NCBI GenBank assembly: GCA_021324975.1
Contig: JAJPIA010000087.1
Span: 1 to 52,726, forward strand
DNA: 52,726 nucleotides
From: Bacillota bacterium
GTDB lineage: Bacteria > Sysuimicrobiota > Sysuimicrobiia > Sysuimicrobiales > Segetimicrobiaceae
Reading direction: 5' to 3'
A program made the position numbers and the translations under genes. Numbering within the stretch: the first letter of the stretch is position 1; the number at the start of each line of letters is the position of its first letter. Positions 10,683 to 19,097 of the stretch are shown here, piece after piece. Under the pieces are notes generated by a model that made no database searches, was not told the origin of the DNA, and saw only the letters and a list, made by a program, of their open reading frames with translations.

Positions 10683-12293
10683 TCACGCGCGGCCGAAAAC
10701 CCGGAGCAGCGACAACTCTTGGACGCCGAGCGCCGCGCACGCGGCGAGATATACCGCTCCCCCCGCCACCAGCGCCGCTCCGAGGTCGATCGCCGCGCCA
10801 ACGAGATGCTCGGGCCCCGCCACACCGCCCAGCAGCCGGAGCGTGGCGAGCATCGCCGCGGCCAGCGCAGCGGAGGCCACCGCCGTACGGCCCGCGGTGG
10901 CGACGAGACGGCCCCCGTCCAACCCGTGAAGCCGCCGGCGCAGGATCCACACCAACGCGCTGACGTTCACCGCCGCGACGAGCGCCGTGGACAACGCGAT
11001 GCCGGCAAAGCCCATCCACCGCATCAGCACGACGTCGCCGGCCGCGTTGAGCCCGATCATGAAGAGACCCACGCGCACGGGCGTCCGCGTGTCGTGCAGC
11101 GCGTAGTAGGTGCGGGTCACGATAAAGTAGGCCGCGTACGGCACCGTGCCGACGGCAAACGCCACGAGGGCGGCCGCCACGGTCTCGGTGGCGGCCGCCT
11201 GAAACATCCCGCGCTGGAACAGTACCCGGACGATCAACCGGCTGGCGACGAAGATCGCGGTCATCACCGGCATCATGGTGAAGAACACCCCCCGCAGCCC
11301 GAGCGAGGTCGTGTCCCGCAACTGGTCGTGGCCGCTGCCCGCCGCGTGCCGGGCCATCGTGGGAAAGAGCGCCGTGGCCAAGGACAGGGCAAAGATCGCG
11401 ACCGGGGCCTGGATGAGCTGGAACGCGTAGTCGAGGACCGCCACGTAGTCCGCGCCCTGCGGCCCGCGCAGGAACGAGGCGAAGAATCGGTCCACGTTGG
11501 CGTTGATCTCGATCACGGCCAGCCCGAGCATCGCCGGCACGGCGATCCGCCCCATCTCGCGCACGACCGGATGCTCAAGGTCGAGCCGCGGCGTCCACCG
11601 GAGTCCCGCGGTCCGCGCGGCCGGCAACTGCACGACGAACTGCGCCAGCCAACCGGCCAGGAAGCTGACCGCAATGCCCAGCACACCGATCCGCGGGCCG
11701 AGGACCAGAACGCCGCCGATGATGACGACGTTGAACACCGTCGGCGCCAGCGCCGGCACGGTGAACTGCCGGTGCGCATTGAGATAGCCGGTCGCAAACG
11801 CGGACAGCGCCAGGAACACCATGGAGACAAACATCACGCGGGTCAACCCGATCGCCTGCGCGAGCACCGCGGGGTTGCGCGCCAGGTACCCTGGCGCCGC
11901 GATGGGCACGAGCACGGGCGCGGCGAGAATGCCCAGGGCGGCCATGACCAGCCCGATCACGATGACAAGGTTGAGCGTCGTCGTGACGACGCGCTCCGTC
12001 TCATCCGCGTCGCCGCGCATCAGCACTCTCGTGATCGTGGGGATGAAGACGATGCTGAGCGTGCCGCCGAGAAACAGGCGCTGCACGAAAAACGGGAGTG
12101 AGTACGCGATCACGAACGCGGATTTCGCGGTTGTGGCGCCGAACATCGCAGCGATGACCACATCGCGAACCAGACCGAGGACACGACTCGCGATCGTCCC
12201 GACCGCGATCAGGCTCGCCGCCCGAGCCAGCCCACCCCCTGAGGTAGCGACCGCGGGGCCGGCCGGCGTGAGGTCGGCTTCACCGCTCGACAT
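10683..12293 (-). CDS. murJ: Lipid II flippase MurJ
   Basis: The product of about 536 residues is a polytopic membrane protein of the MOP superfamily that flips lipid II to the outer face for peptidoglycan synthesis. Family signs include GLARAASLIAVGTIASRVLGLVRD near the N-terminus, RLFLGGTLSIVFIPTI, GYLNAHRQFTVPALAP and many hydrophobic helices, consistent with 14 membrane segments. An extended -10 (TGCTATAAT, TATAAT at 12308-12303) would place the transcript start near 12296, only three bases before the ATG at 12293, so the message may be leaderless; GTG at 12302 is then upstream of the transcript. This start was chosen for that reason. Confidence 0.95.
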   Translation of the reverse strand: MSSGEADLTPAGPAVATSGGGLARAASLIAVGTIASRVLGLVRDVVIAAMFGATTAKSAFVIAYSLPFFVQRLFLGGTLSIVFIPTITRVLMRGDADETERVVTTTLNLVIVIGLVMAALGILAAPVLVPIAAPGYLARNPAVLAQAIGLTRVMFVSMVFLALSAFATGYLNAHRQFTVPALAPTVFNVVIIGGVLVLGPRIGVLGIAVSFLAGWLAQFVVQLPAARTAGLRWTPRLDLEHPVVREMGRIAVPAMLGLAVIEINANVDRFFASFLRGPQGADYVAVLDYAFQLIQAPVAIFALSLATALFPTMARHAAGSGHDQLRDTTSLGLRGVFFTMMPVMTAIFVASRLIVRVLFQRGMFQAAATETVAAALVAFAVGTVPYAAYFIVTRTYYALHDTRTPVRVGLFMIGLNAAGDVVLMRWMGFAGIALSTALVAAVNVSALVWILRRRLHGLDGGRLVATAGRTAVASAALAAAMLATLRLLGGVAGPEHLVGAAIDLGAALVAGGAVYLAACAALGVQELSLLRVFGRA

Positions 12294-12302
12294 GTCGCGC
12301 AC

Positions 12303-12311
12303 ATTATAGCA
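12303..12311 (-). promoter_or_regulatory. Extended -10 promoter of murJ
   Basis: On the minus strand TGCTATAAT gives TGn plus a perfect TATAAT (12308-12303). No -35 match is visible. Predicted +1 is at about 12296, next to the murJ ATG at 12293. Confidence 0.55.
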
Positions 12312-12407
12312 CAGGCCCCCGGCCGCACCGGGCGCACGTCATCACGAAACCGGGGCGCTGACCACACAGGCACGGGAAACAGGCCCCGCGGTGGGAACGC
12401 GGCCGGC

Positions 12408-13028
12408 TCAAGGGAACGTGGCCGGAACGGAAAACGGCTTGGTCGCGTCGACTACGAACATCACGAAAGCGAGGAGATCCGTCGAGCCGCAGCTGGAGAC
12501 CTGCGACGGAACATAGGGACCGGCGGCGGATTCGGCTCGACCAGCGGAGACGTGAATCATGCCGCGCGGAGTCCGCATGCACCACTCCCCCGTAAGCACA
12601 TAGGCCGCTTCGGTTCCCGGATGAATGTGCACGATCGTCCTGCTGCCCGGAGGGCCACTCGCTTCGTTGATCCGAAGGAGATACTCCGGGGCAGTGACCG
12701 GCGGGAGAGGGCCAACCTCAACCACCTTAGTGGCGCCCGCGGAAGACCCGCCCTTAGGCCCCAGCGTAAAGAGCCAAGCCCTACCGGCGGATTCAACGGC
12801 CAATCCTGTAGAGCCGGCGGCCGCCTGCGCTTGAGCAAGACTCGGGAAGCTCTCTAGCCGCCAATAAAGCCGCGGCCTCCCCACCGGCAAAGCCGACACC
12901 TTCTTGTCCGTCAGCACTTTGATCGCAAGAGATCCTGGTGGCAGAGTCTGCTGCGCGGTCGCTGTTGACGACGCCAGGAATGCCGCCAAGGCCAAGATTG
13001 CGACGCCCAGACCGAGACGCCTTGCCAT
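12408..13028 (-). CDS. Secreted cupin-domain protein
   Basis: The 206-residue product has a clear signal peptide (MARRLGLGVAILALAAFLASSTATA, cleaved before QQ). A cupin-like core follows at about 115-175: VHIHPGTEAAYVLTGEWCMRTPRGMIHVSAG, where the two His and the Glu fit a metal-binding HxHx3-4E motif. The later GPYVPSQVSSCGSTDLLAFVMFV fits the second cupin strand pair. Such proteins bind a metal or a small ligand; no substrate can be named. GGAGGG precedes the ATG. It has no evident operon partners. Confidence 0.7.
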   Translation of the reverse strand: MARRLGLGVAILALAAFLASSTATAQQTLPPGSLAIKVLTDKKVSALPVGRPRLYWRLESFPSLAQAQAAAGSTGLAVESAGRAWLFTLGPKGGSSAGATKVVEVGPLPPVTAPEYLLRINEASGPPGSRTIVHIHPGTEAAYVLTGEWCMRTPRGMIHVSAGRAESAAGPYVPSQVSSCGSTDLLAFVMFVVDATKPFSVPATFP

Positions 13029-13393
13029 TGACGGGACCCTCCTCCCGAGGCACTGGGCTCTCTCGAAAACAGTGGAAATGCGGGCCCTCAGTTGCGCCGC
13101 CTATTCACGGTACACTCTCATTATGCGCCCCAGGCGGACCAGTGCCATCCGACAAAGGACCTAAGTACCGGCAGTCGTCGTAGCGATCCTGCTTCGGCGT
13201 GGGCACTGCCGGCAGAAACGTTGCGATGCCGCTTGCCCCCGCCCATGGCGACTTCTCCTGAATCGCGAACATGGTATGGCCGCCTGACGTGGAGAGATTT
13301 CCGCCTTTTGCTCCTGAACGCCTCTCCAATGATGCTCGATGAGCGCGGAGGCATGACGCAACTCCTCCCCCGACCAACCACCGCACCCGCCGA
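13029..13393. other. Intergenic, no gene seen
   Basis: This space separates the cupin gene from the rpsT promoter. A 55-codon minus-strand frame beginning at about 13272 lacks a convincing ribosome binding site and looks like chance. No repeat or RNA motif was recognised. Confidence 0.4.
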
Positions 13394-13423
13394 TTGAAGA
13401 GCGCGCGCGGCGTGTGTTAGAAT
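13394..13423 (+). promoter_or_regulatory. Promoter of rpsT
   Basis: TTGAAG (13394-13399) and TAGAAT (13418-13423) are 18 bp apart, a good sigma-70 type match. The transcript would have a leader of roughly 78 bases, room for feedback control by S20. Confidence 0.65.
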
Positions 13424-13507
13424 GGGCGTCGTTGCCGGTAGACCTGCGGCGCGCGGTCGTCCACCGCGCGGCGCGTCGCCCCCGGCGGCGCACGCGGAGG
13501 TGTGGGT

Positions 13508-13768
13508 GTGGCAAAGCGAACCAAGTCCGGCCTGAAGCGAATGCGTCAAGCCGTGAAGCGGACAGCCAGAAACCTGGCCGTCCGCTCCTCCCTCAAGACG
13601 CTCGGCAAGAAGGCGCGCGAGGCGGGTGCTACGAGCCCGGATGCCCTCCAGGCCGCGATTCGGGCGCTCGATTCTGCGGCGCGCAAGGGGATCATCCATC
13701 GCAACGCGGCCGCGCGCAGGAAGTCCCGCCTGATGAAGCGCGTGGCCCGCGCCGGTACCACCGCCTAG
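13508..13768 (+). CDS. rpsT: Small ribosomal subunit protein bS20
   Basis: An 86-residue basic protein of the 30S subunit. The sequence (AKRTKSGLKRMRQAVKRTARN..., then GIIHRNAAARRKSRLMKRV) matches S20 in length, helical Lys/Arg-rich content and the conserved HxNxAARxKSRL motif near the C-terminus. GTG at 13508 was chosen because GGAGG at 13496-13500 is 7 bp away and the protein then begins MAKRTKSG; a GTG two codons earlier is too close to the site. It ends 6 bp from the end of the convergent holA. Confidence 0.96.
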   Translation: MAKRTKSGLKRMRQAVKRTARNLAVRSSLKTLGKKAREAGATSPDALQAAIRALDSAARKGIIHRNAAARRKSRLMKRVARAGTTA

Positions 13769-13774
13769 GTTTCG

Positions 13775-14878
13775 CTAAGGTCCGTCCCGGCGCGCCTCGG
13801 CCGCCGGCGCATCCACCGTCGCGGATCCGGGGGTGCAGAGGCGCACGATCAGCGTCTCCAGCGCGAGGCGCGGCGCCATGACGCCGGTCTTGATCGCGGC
13901 GTCCGTCTCGAGCAGGAGTGCGAGCATCCCCGCGGGGTCGAGGCTGCCAAAGGCCGCGACCTGCTCCTGGTAGCGCTCATACAACCACGCCCGGTTGCCG
14001 AGGACGTCCCGCTGCTCGGCACGGCCCGCGCGCCGGCGCACCAGCGCCGCCGTGCGGAGCAGCATTCGCAGCTGGTCCTCCAGCATGTAGAGCACCCGCA
14101 CCGGCGGCTCCCCCATGGTGAGCACGGTCTGCAGCAACCGGAGCGCCCGGCCCGCGCGCCGGCGCCCGACCGCGTCCATGAGCTCGAAGACCGTGGCTTC
14201 CGCCACGTGGCTCGCGATCGCCTCGACGTCTTCCGTGGTGATCTCCCGCCGGTCGCCCGCGTACGCCGCCAGCTTCGCGATCTCCAACCCGAGCTCGCGG
14301 AGGCCGCCGCCGACGAGCAGCGCGAGGCGCCGCGCGGCCTCGGGACCGATCGTTTTGCGCTCGGCCTGCGCGCGCGCGCGAATCCACCCGGGCAGCGCCG
14401 CGGGGTCGAGCCGGCCGCACGGGATCACGCGCCCGGTTCGCTGTACCACGGCATAGAGGCGCCGCCGGCGGTCCAGCGTCTCCGCCACGAGCGCCGTGGT
14501 GGACGGGGGCGGCGCCGGCTCCAGGTAGGACGCCAGCGCGTCCTGATCGGCGGCGCGCAGCGCCTCCGCCCGGCGCACGACCACGACGCGGCGCGGCCCC
14601 AGGAACGGCAACGTCTCGCACCGCGTGATGATGTCGCGCACCGGCGTCTCGGCCGCATCCACCACGTCCACATTGAGCGCGCGCCACTCGGCCGGCACGA
14701 GGTCCTCGAGCAGCGCGCGCAGCGCCTCCTCGGCGCGGACGTCTTCCTCGCCGAGCAGCAGATAGCAGTGCGGCTCGCCCCCGCCGCCGGTCCCAGATGC
14801 CGGCGCACGGGTGGCGTCGCGGTCCCGGGGTGCCGGGCCCCGCGGGCCGGCGGATCGAGGGGGGACGCGACGCGCCAC
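13775..14878 (-). CDS. holA: DNA polymerase III delta subunit
   Basis: About 367 residues. Delta opens the beta clamp as part of the clamp loader. The family signs are the start PHCYLLLGEEDVRAEEALRAL (usual LxGEDxxL), FLGPRRVVVVRRAE, PGWIRARAQAERKTIGPEAARRL and the C-terminal RVLYMLEDQLRMLLRTAAL region. GTG at 14878 is the first plausible start after thrS (stop at 14890) and leaves 11 bp between them. It gives an N-terminal extension of about 35 Arg/Pro-rich residues before the family start, so the true start may be later. It is convergent with rpsT, a common neighbour of holA in other bacteria. Confidence 0.9.
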   Translation of the reverse strand: MARRVPPRSAGPRGPAPRDRDATRAPASGTGGGGEPHCYLLLGEEDVRAEEALRALLEDLVPAEWRALNVDVVDAAETPVRDIITRCETLPFLGPRRVVVVRRAEALRAADQDALASYLEPAPPPSTTALVAETLDRRRRLYAVVQRTGRVIPCGRLDPAALPGWIRARAQAERKTIGPEAARRLALLVGGGLRELGLEIAKLAAYAGDRREITTEDVEAIASHVAEATVFELMDAVGRRRAGRALRLLQTVLTMGEPPVRVLYMLEDQLRMLLRTAALVRRRAGRAEQRDVLGNRAWLYERYQEQVAAFGSLDPAGMLALLLETDAAIKTGVMAPRLALETLIVRLCTPGSATVDAPAAEARRDGP

Positions 14879-14889
14879 GGGCTTCCCGC

Positions 14890-16833
14890 CTACGGCGCCG
14901 ACGGCGCGTCGTCGTGCCGGCGCGACGCCGCCTCGTCGACCACGCGTGCGACAAACGCGGCCAGCGCGTAACTGCCTTCGTCGCCACGGGACCGGCTGCG
15001 CACGGAGACGGTGCCTTCCCGCGCCTCGCGGTCCCCGACGACCAGCATGTAGGGGATCTTCATGAGCTGCGCAGCGCGGATCTTGTGCCCGGTGCGCTCG
15101 CTGCTCGCATCCACCTCCACGCGCATCCCGCGGGCCGCGAGCTCGCTCCGCACGCGGTGGGCGTAGCCGACATGGCGATCGGCGATCGGAAGCACGCGCA
15201 CCTGCTCCGGCGCGAGCCACAGCGGAAACGCGCCCGCGTACTGCTCGATCAGGAACGCCATCATGCGCTCCAACGTGCTGATCACCCCGCGGTGGATCAT
15301 CACGGGCCGGCGCGGTTGGCTGTCCTCTCCGATGTACTCCAAGCCGAACCGCTCCGGCAGATAGAAGTCGATCTGCACCGTGGAGATCGTCTCATCCTTG
15401 CCGAGCACGTTCGGGACCTGCACGTCCAGCTTGGGACCGTAGAACGACGCCTCGCCCGGGGCCTCCTCGTAGTCCAGCTCGAGCCGCCGCATCGCCTCGC
15501 GCAGCTGCGCCTCGGCGAGCGACCACATCGCGTCGTTCTGCACAAACTTCGTGCGATCGCGCGGGTCCCGCAGCGAGAGCCGGTACCAGAACCCGCGCAG
15601 TCCCAGATCCCGGTAGGCCTGCTGGATCAGGCGCACGACCCCCACAAACTCATCGGTCAACTGGTCGGGACGGCAGAAGATGTGCGCATCGTTCAGCGTC
15701 ATCGCGCGCACCCGCGCCAGCCCCGACAACACGCCGGAGCGCTCGTAGCGGTACATCGTCCCGAGCTCGGCGATCCGCACGGGGAGCTCGCGGTAGCTGT
15801 GCTGGCGGTGCTTGTAGATCATGATGTGATGCGGGCAGTTCATGGGGCGCAGCACCAGCTCCTCACCGTCGACCCGCATCGGCGGATACATGTTGTCGCG
15901 GTAGTGGTCCCAGTGCCCGCTGATCTTGTAGAGCTCCACGCTCGCCAGGTCCGGCGTGTGCACGTGCTCGTAGCCCAGGGAGCCCTCGAGGTCCGTGATG
16001 TAGCGATCGAGCAACCGGCGCACCGTGGCGCCGCGCGGCAGCCACAGCGGCAGACCCTGGCCGACTTCCTCCACGGAGGCGAAGAGCTCGAGATCGCGGC
16101 CGACCTTGCGATGATCCCGGCGCTTCGCCTCCTCGATCCGCGCCAGGTGCGCGTCGAGCGCGGCCTGGGCCGGAAAGGAGATCCCGTAGATGCGCTGCAG
16201 CATCTCCCGCCGTTCATCGCCGCGCCAGTACGCGCCGGACGTGCTGAGCAGCTTGATCGCCCTGATCGGGCCCGTGGACGCGAGGTGCGGTCCGCGGCAC
16301 ATGTCCTGAAAGCCGTCCTGGCGATAAAAGCTCACCGGATCGTCCGCGATGCCCTCGAGCAGCTCGGCCTTGTAGCGCTCACCCGCCGCGGCGAACGCCC
16401 GTTGCGCCTCGGCGCGCGGAACCGCGATCCGCTCGATGCGCTCGTCGCGCGCGGCCAGTTCGAGCATCCGGGCCTCGATCCGTGCCAAATCCTCCGGTCC
16501 AAACGGCCGGCCGATGTCGAAGTCGTAGTAGAAACCGTCGTCGATGGCCGGACCGATCGCCAGCTTGGCCTGAGGAAACAGCTCCCGCACCGCCTGCGCC
16601 AGGAGATGGGCGCTGCTGTGCCAGAACACCGCGCGTCCGGCCGGGTCGGCAAACGAGAGCCACTCCACCGCGGCGTCACGCTCGAGCGGCGTCGCGAGGT
16701 CTCGCTCAACGCCGTCCACGCGGGCGGCCAGCGCATCCCCGGCACCACGATCCCGCGCGACGGCGGCGAGCTGCGTCCCCCGCGGATACGCGGCCGAGCT
16801 CCCGTCGGCAAATCGCACCGTGACCTGATCCAT
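14890..16833 (-). CDS. thrS: Threonyl-tRNA synthetase
   Basis: A 647-residue class II synthetase that charges tRNA-Thr. The domains are a TGS-like N-terminus (VTVRFADGSSAAYPRGTQ), an editing domain with HSSAHLLAQAV and the later CRGPH, the catalytic core with motif 2 (GTMYRYERSGVLSGLARVR), the zinc ligand Cys in RPMNCPHH, motif 3 (VMIHRGVISTLERM), and an anticodon-binding domain from about residue 540. GGGAGGGA precedes the ATG at 16833. A T-box riboswitch with a threonine specifier lies upstream, so expression responds to uncharged tRNA-Thr. holA follows closely and may be co-transcribed. Confidence 0.98.
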   Translation of the reverse strand: MDQVTVRFADGSSAAYPRGTQLAAVARDRGAGDALAARVDGVERDLATPLERDAAVEWLSFADPAGRAVFWHSSAHLLAQAVRELFPQAKLAIGPAIDDGFYYDFDIGRPFGPEDLARIEARMLELAARDERIERIAVPRAEAQRAFAAAGERYKAELLEGIADDPVSFYRQDGFQDMCRGPHLASTGPIRAIKLLSTSGAYWRGDERREMLQRIYGISFPAQAALDAHLARIEEAKRRDHRKVGRDLELFASVEEVGQGLPLWLPRGATVRRLLDRYITDLEGSLGYEHVHTPDLASVELYKISGHWDHYRDNMYPPMRVDGEELVLRPMNCPHHIMIYKHRQHSYRELPVRIAELGTMYRYERSGVLSGLARVRAMTLNDAHIFCRPDQLTDEFVGVVRLIQQAYRDLGLRGFWYRLSLRDPRDRTKFVQNDAMWSLAEAQLREAMRRLELDYEEAPGEASFYGPKLDVQVPNVLGKDETISTVQIDFYLPERFGLEYIGEDSQPRRPVMIHRGVISTLERMMAFLIEQYAGAFPLWLAPEQVRVLPIADRHVGYAHRVRSELAARGMRVEVDASSERTGHKIRAAQLMKIPYMLVVGDREAREGTVSVRSRSRGDEGSYALAAFVARVVDEAASRRHDDAPSAP

Positions 16834-16898
16834 GCACGATCCCTCCCGAGCGCCGTAAACTGTGCGCGACCCCTGAACCGGCCGCGAAGCGGGTATAG

Positions 16899-17198
16899 AA
16901 AAACGCCCCCGTCCGTTGGGACGGAGGCGATTCCGCGGTTCCACCCACGCTTCTCCGAGGCGGGCGCCACGCATCGTGCGAAGTAACGCCTTCCCGGAGC
17001 TCTCGCTCGCGCGATCACGGGCGCACCCGGCGGGCTTCGCGGCCAACGCTTCGCCCGCGGCTCCGGGGAGGTGTTCCGCCCGCCCGCCGAACGGGGCTCG
17101 CAGCCCGGGGCCCCGTCTCTCTTGCGGCCGCTGCCAGGCGTACTCGTTCCCGTCATCGCCGCCCCGCCGGCCTGCGTCCGGCGGGTTTGTGCCCTGCT
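16899..17198 (-). promoter_or_regulatory. T-box riboswitch of thrS
   Basis: The invariant T-box bulge sequence GGGTGGAACCGCGG occurs at 16946-16933 on the minus strand. It is followed by a terminator stem (CGCCTCCGTCC/GGACGGGGGCG, 16929-16904) and five T residues. Upstream, ATGACGGGAACGAGTA resembles the stem I K-turn region and AAGAGA the AG bulge. On the 3' side GGAACACC offers ACC (17072-17070) as the specifier, a threonine codon, which agrees with the downstream gene. Uncharged tRNA-Thr would stabilise the antiterminator. Confidence 0.93.
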
Positions 17199-17204
17199 GC
17201 GGCC

Positions 17205-17213
17205 ATTATACCA
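17205..17213 (-). promoter_or_regulatory. Extended -10 promoter of the thrS T-box transcript
   Basis: TGGTATAAT on the minus strand gives TGn plus a perfect TATAAT (17210-17205); no good -35 is visible. The start site would be near 17198, at the base of stem I. Confidence 0.6.
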
Positions 17214-17432
17214 CGGAGCGGTCGCGCGTTCCCCGCTTAACAACTTCGTCACAAACAGACGCCCACCGGCGCTACGGCGCTGGCGCGGGTTCGCCGCGCG
17301 ATGGCCCGCGCATGGGGCAAAGGACTGCCGCCGGGGCCGCCGAATAAGGCTCCAGCCTAGCGTCCCGGATCTTATTAGTAGATGGTGCCAGGTTCTAACG
17401 GATCGTGCCAGGCCGACAAAGGGGGGGACCGT

Positions 17433-19031
17433 ATGGGGAACCGGCTCGCAGGCGTGCGTAGCCCGGTCGCCGCGCTCGTTGCCGCGGCGATGCTTGTCAT
17501 GGGAATCGTAGTGGTGCCCGGTTCGGTCACGGGATGGGCTGCTGGGCCGTCGACGTTCATCTGGGGCAAGTCCGGGGACGCCGACACCCTCGACAACCAG
17601 GTGAGTTCGAACGGCGAAACGTCCGAGGTCACGACCCAGATCTTCAATTTGCTCGTCCGCGCAAAGCCGGGTCAAACGGGGATCGAGCCGGACCTCGCCA
17701 CGAGCTGGTCGGCGTCGCCCGACGGGTTGGTGTGGACTTTCAAGCTGCGCCGGGGCGTGACGTTCCACGACGGGACGCCGTGGAACGCAGAGGCGGCCAA
17801 GTTCAACTTCGACCGCATGGCGGATCGCAACGGTCCCTACAGGGGGCCCAAGGACGCCGATTACTCGTACTGGGACGGCTTCATGGCGGACTACGTCAAG
17901 GAGGCCAAAGCCGTCGATCCCTATACACTGCAGCTGGTGATGAAGCAGCCCAACGCCCCCCTGCTCTACAACCTTTCGATCATGGCCTTTGAGTTCAATA
18001 GTCCAGCCTCGTTCAAGAAGTACGGCGGCACCGGCGTAGGCCTCCACCCGGTGGGCACCGGTCCCTTCAAGTTCGTGGAATGGGTGCGCGACGATCACGT
18101 GACGATGGTGGCCAATCCCAGCTTCTTCCGCAAAGGGCTGCCCAAGGTGCAGCGGCTCATCATGCGCGTGATCAAGGACAACGCTGCGCGGTTCCTTGCG
18201 CTCAAGTCGGGCGAGATCAACGCCATGGAAGCGCCGAACCCGGACGACGTCCGGGTCGCGCAGAGCGATCCGAACTTGAAGACCGTGTTCCGGCCGGCCT
18301 TCAACACCGGCTACATCCGGTTCAACATGAACGACCCGCTGTTTAAGGACAAGCGGATTCGCGAGGCGACGGCGCTCGCGATCAACCGGAAGGCGATCGT
18401 CGACGCGCTTTACGGTGGTTACGGCACGGTGGCGAACCAGCACATGCCTCCGACGATGTGGGGCCGTGCCGATGTACCGCCGATCCCCTATGATCCCGCC
18501 AAGGCCAAACAACTGCTGGCCGAGGCCAACTACCCGAACGGCTTCTCCGTCGACTTCTGGTACATCCCCGTGAGCCGCCCGTACTTTCCGAACGGCAAAG
18601 AAATCGGCACGGCGGTGGCGAGCGACTTGGCCAAGGTTGGCATCCGTGCCCACCTGATGACGGAAGACTGGGCGACGTACCTCAAGGACCGCAGCACCAA
18701 CAAGTTCCCGATGTACATGATCGGGTGGATCGGGGACAACGGCGATCCCGACGACTGGCTAGGCTACTTCTTCACGAAGTACGACCCGAACAATGCCTAC
18801 TACTCCTACAACAATCCGGCGGTGTTCGACCTGATCAACAAGGCAAAGCTCGTAAGCGACCAGGCGACACGGGCCAAGATGTACGCGCAGGCGGAATCGA
18901 TGATCATGGCTGATTACCGCGACGTGCCGCTTGCGCACGCCAGAGTGCCGCTCCTTGTCCGTAAGAACGTCGACGGGCTCATCGGTCAGCCGGACGCCAA
19001 CGAGTACATGGAACTCGTATCGGTGCACTAA
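17433..19031 (+). CDS. ABC transporter substrate-binding protein, peptide/nickel family
   Basis: The 532-residue secreted binding protein belongs to solute-binding family 5 (DppA/OppA-like). It has a signal peptide (residues 1-36, ending WAAG) and family motifs: DADTLDNQ, LATSWSASPDGLVWTFKLRRGVTFHDG, VGTGPFKFVEW, IREATALAINRKAIVDALYGG, and YDPAKAKQLLAEANYPNGF. No lipobox Cys is apparent, unusual for a Gram-positive-type cell. GGGGGG precedes the ATG at 17433. The gene is followed by two permeases in the same direction, forming an uptake operon for a peptide-like or other small solute that cannot be named from sequence. Confidence 0.93.
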   Translation: MGNRLAGVRSPVAALVAAAMLVMGIVVVPGSVTGWAAGPSTFIWGKSGDADTLDNQVSSNGETSEVTTQIFNLLVRAKPGQTGIEPDLATSWSASPDGLVWTFKLRRGVTFHDGTPWNAEAAKFNFDRMADRNGPYRGPKDADYSYWDGFMADYVKEAKAVDPYTLQLVMKQPNAPLLYNLSIMAFEFNSPASFKKYGGTGVGLHPVGTGPFKFVEWVRDDHVTMVANPSFFRKGLPKVQRLIMRVIKDNAARFLALKSGEINAMEAPNPDDVRVAQSDPNLKTVFRPAFNTGYIRFNMNDPLFKDKRIREATALAINRKAIVDALYGGYGTVANQHMPPTMWGRADVPPIPYDPAKAKQLLAEANYPNGFSVDFWYIPVSRPYFPNGKEIGTAVASDLAKVGIRAHLMTEDWATYLKDRSTNKFPMYMIGWIGDNGDPDDWLGYFFTKYDPNNAYYSYNNPAVFDLINKAKLVSDQATRAKMYAQAESMIMADYRDVPLAHARVPLLVRKNVDGLIGQPDANEYMELVSVH

Positions 19032-19047
19032 GGGAGATCGCGCAGGT

Positions 19048-19080
19048 GGGGGGCGTGTGATCGTGAGATTGCCGCCCCCC
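19048..19080 (+). other. Intercistronic hairpin between binding protein and permease
   Basis: GGGGGGCG (19048-19055) and CGCCCCCC (19073-19080) form a perfect 8-bp stem around 17 bases. There is no T-run, so it is more likely an mRNA-stabilising or partial-termination hairpin, which would leave the binding protein more abundant than the permeases. Confidence 0.5.
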
Positions 19081-19097
19081 GCCGTACAGTAGGTCGC

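Noticed and set aside
10473-12101. Long plus-strand frame opposite murJ
   Set aside because: Antisense shadow with Arg/His/Asp-rich low-complexity translation; murJ on the other strand has clear family motifs.
13107-13272. 55-codon minus-strand frame before rpsT
   Set aside because: No usable ribosome binding site and no recognisable sequence; likely chance.
16332-18653. Long minus-strand open frame spanning the thrS leader and the binding-protein gene
   Set aside because: It runs antisense through the ABC binding-protein gene and out of frame into thrS; the T-box and both real genes explain the region.
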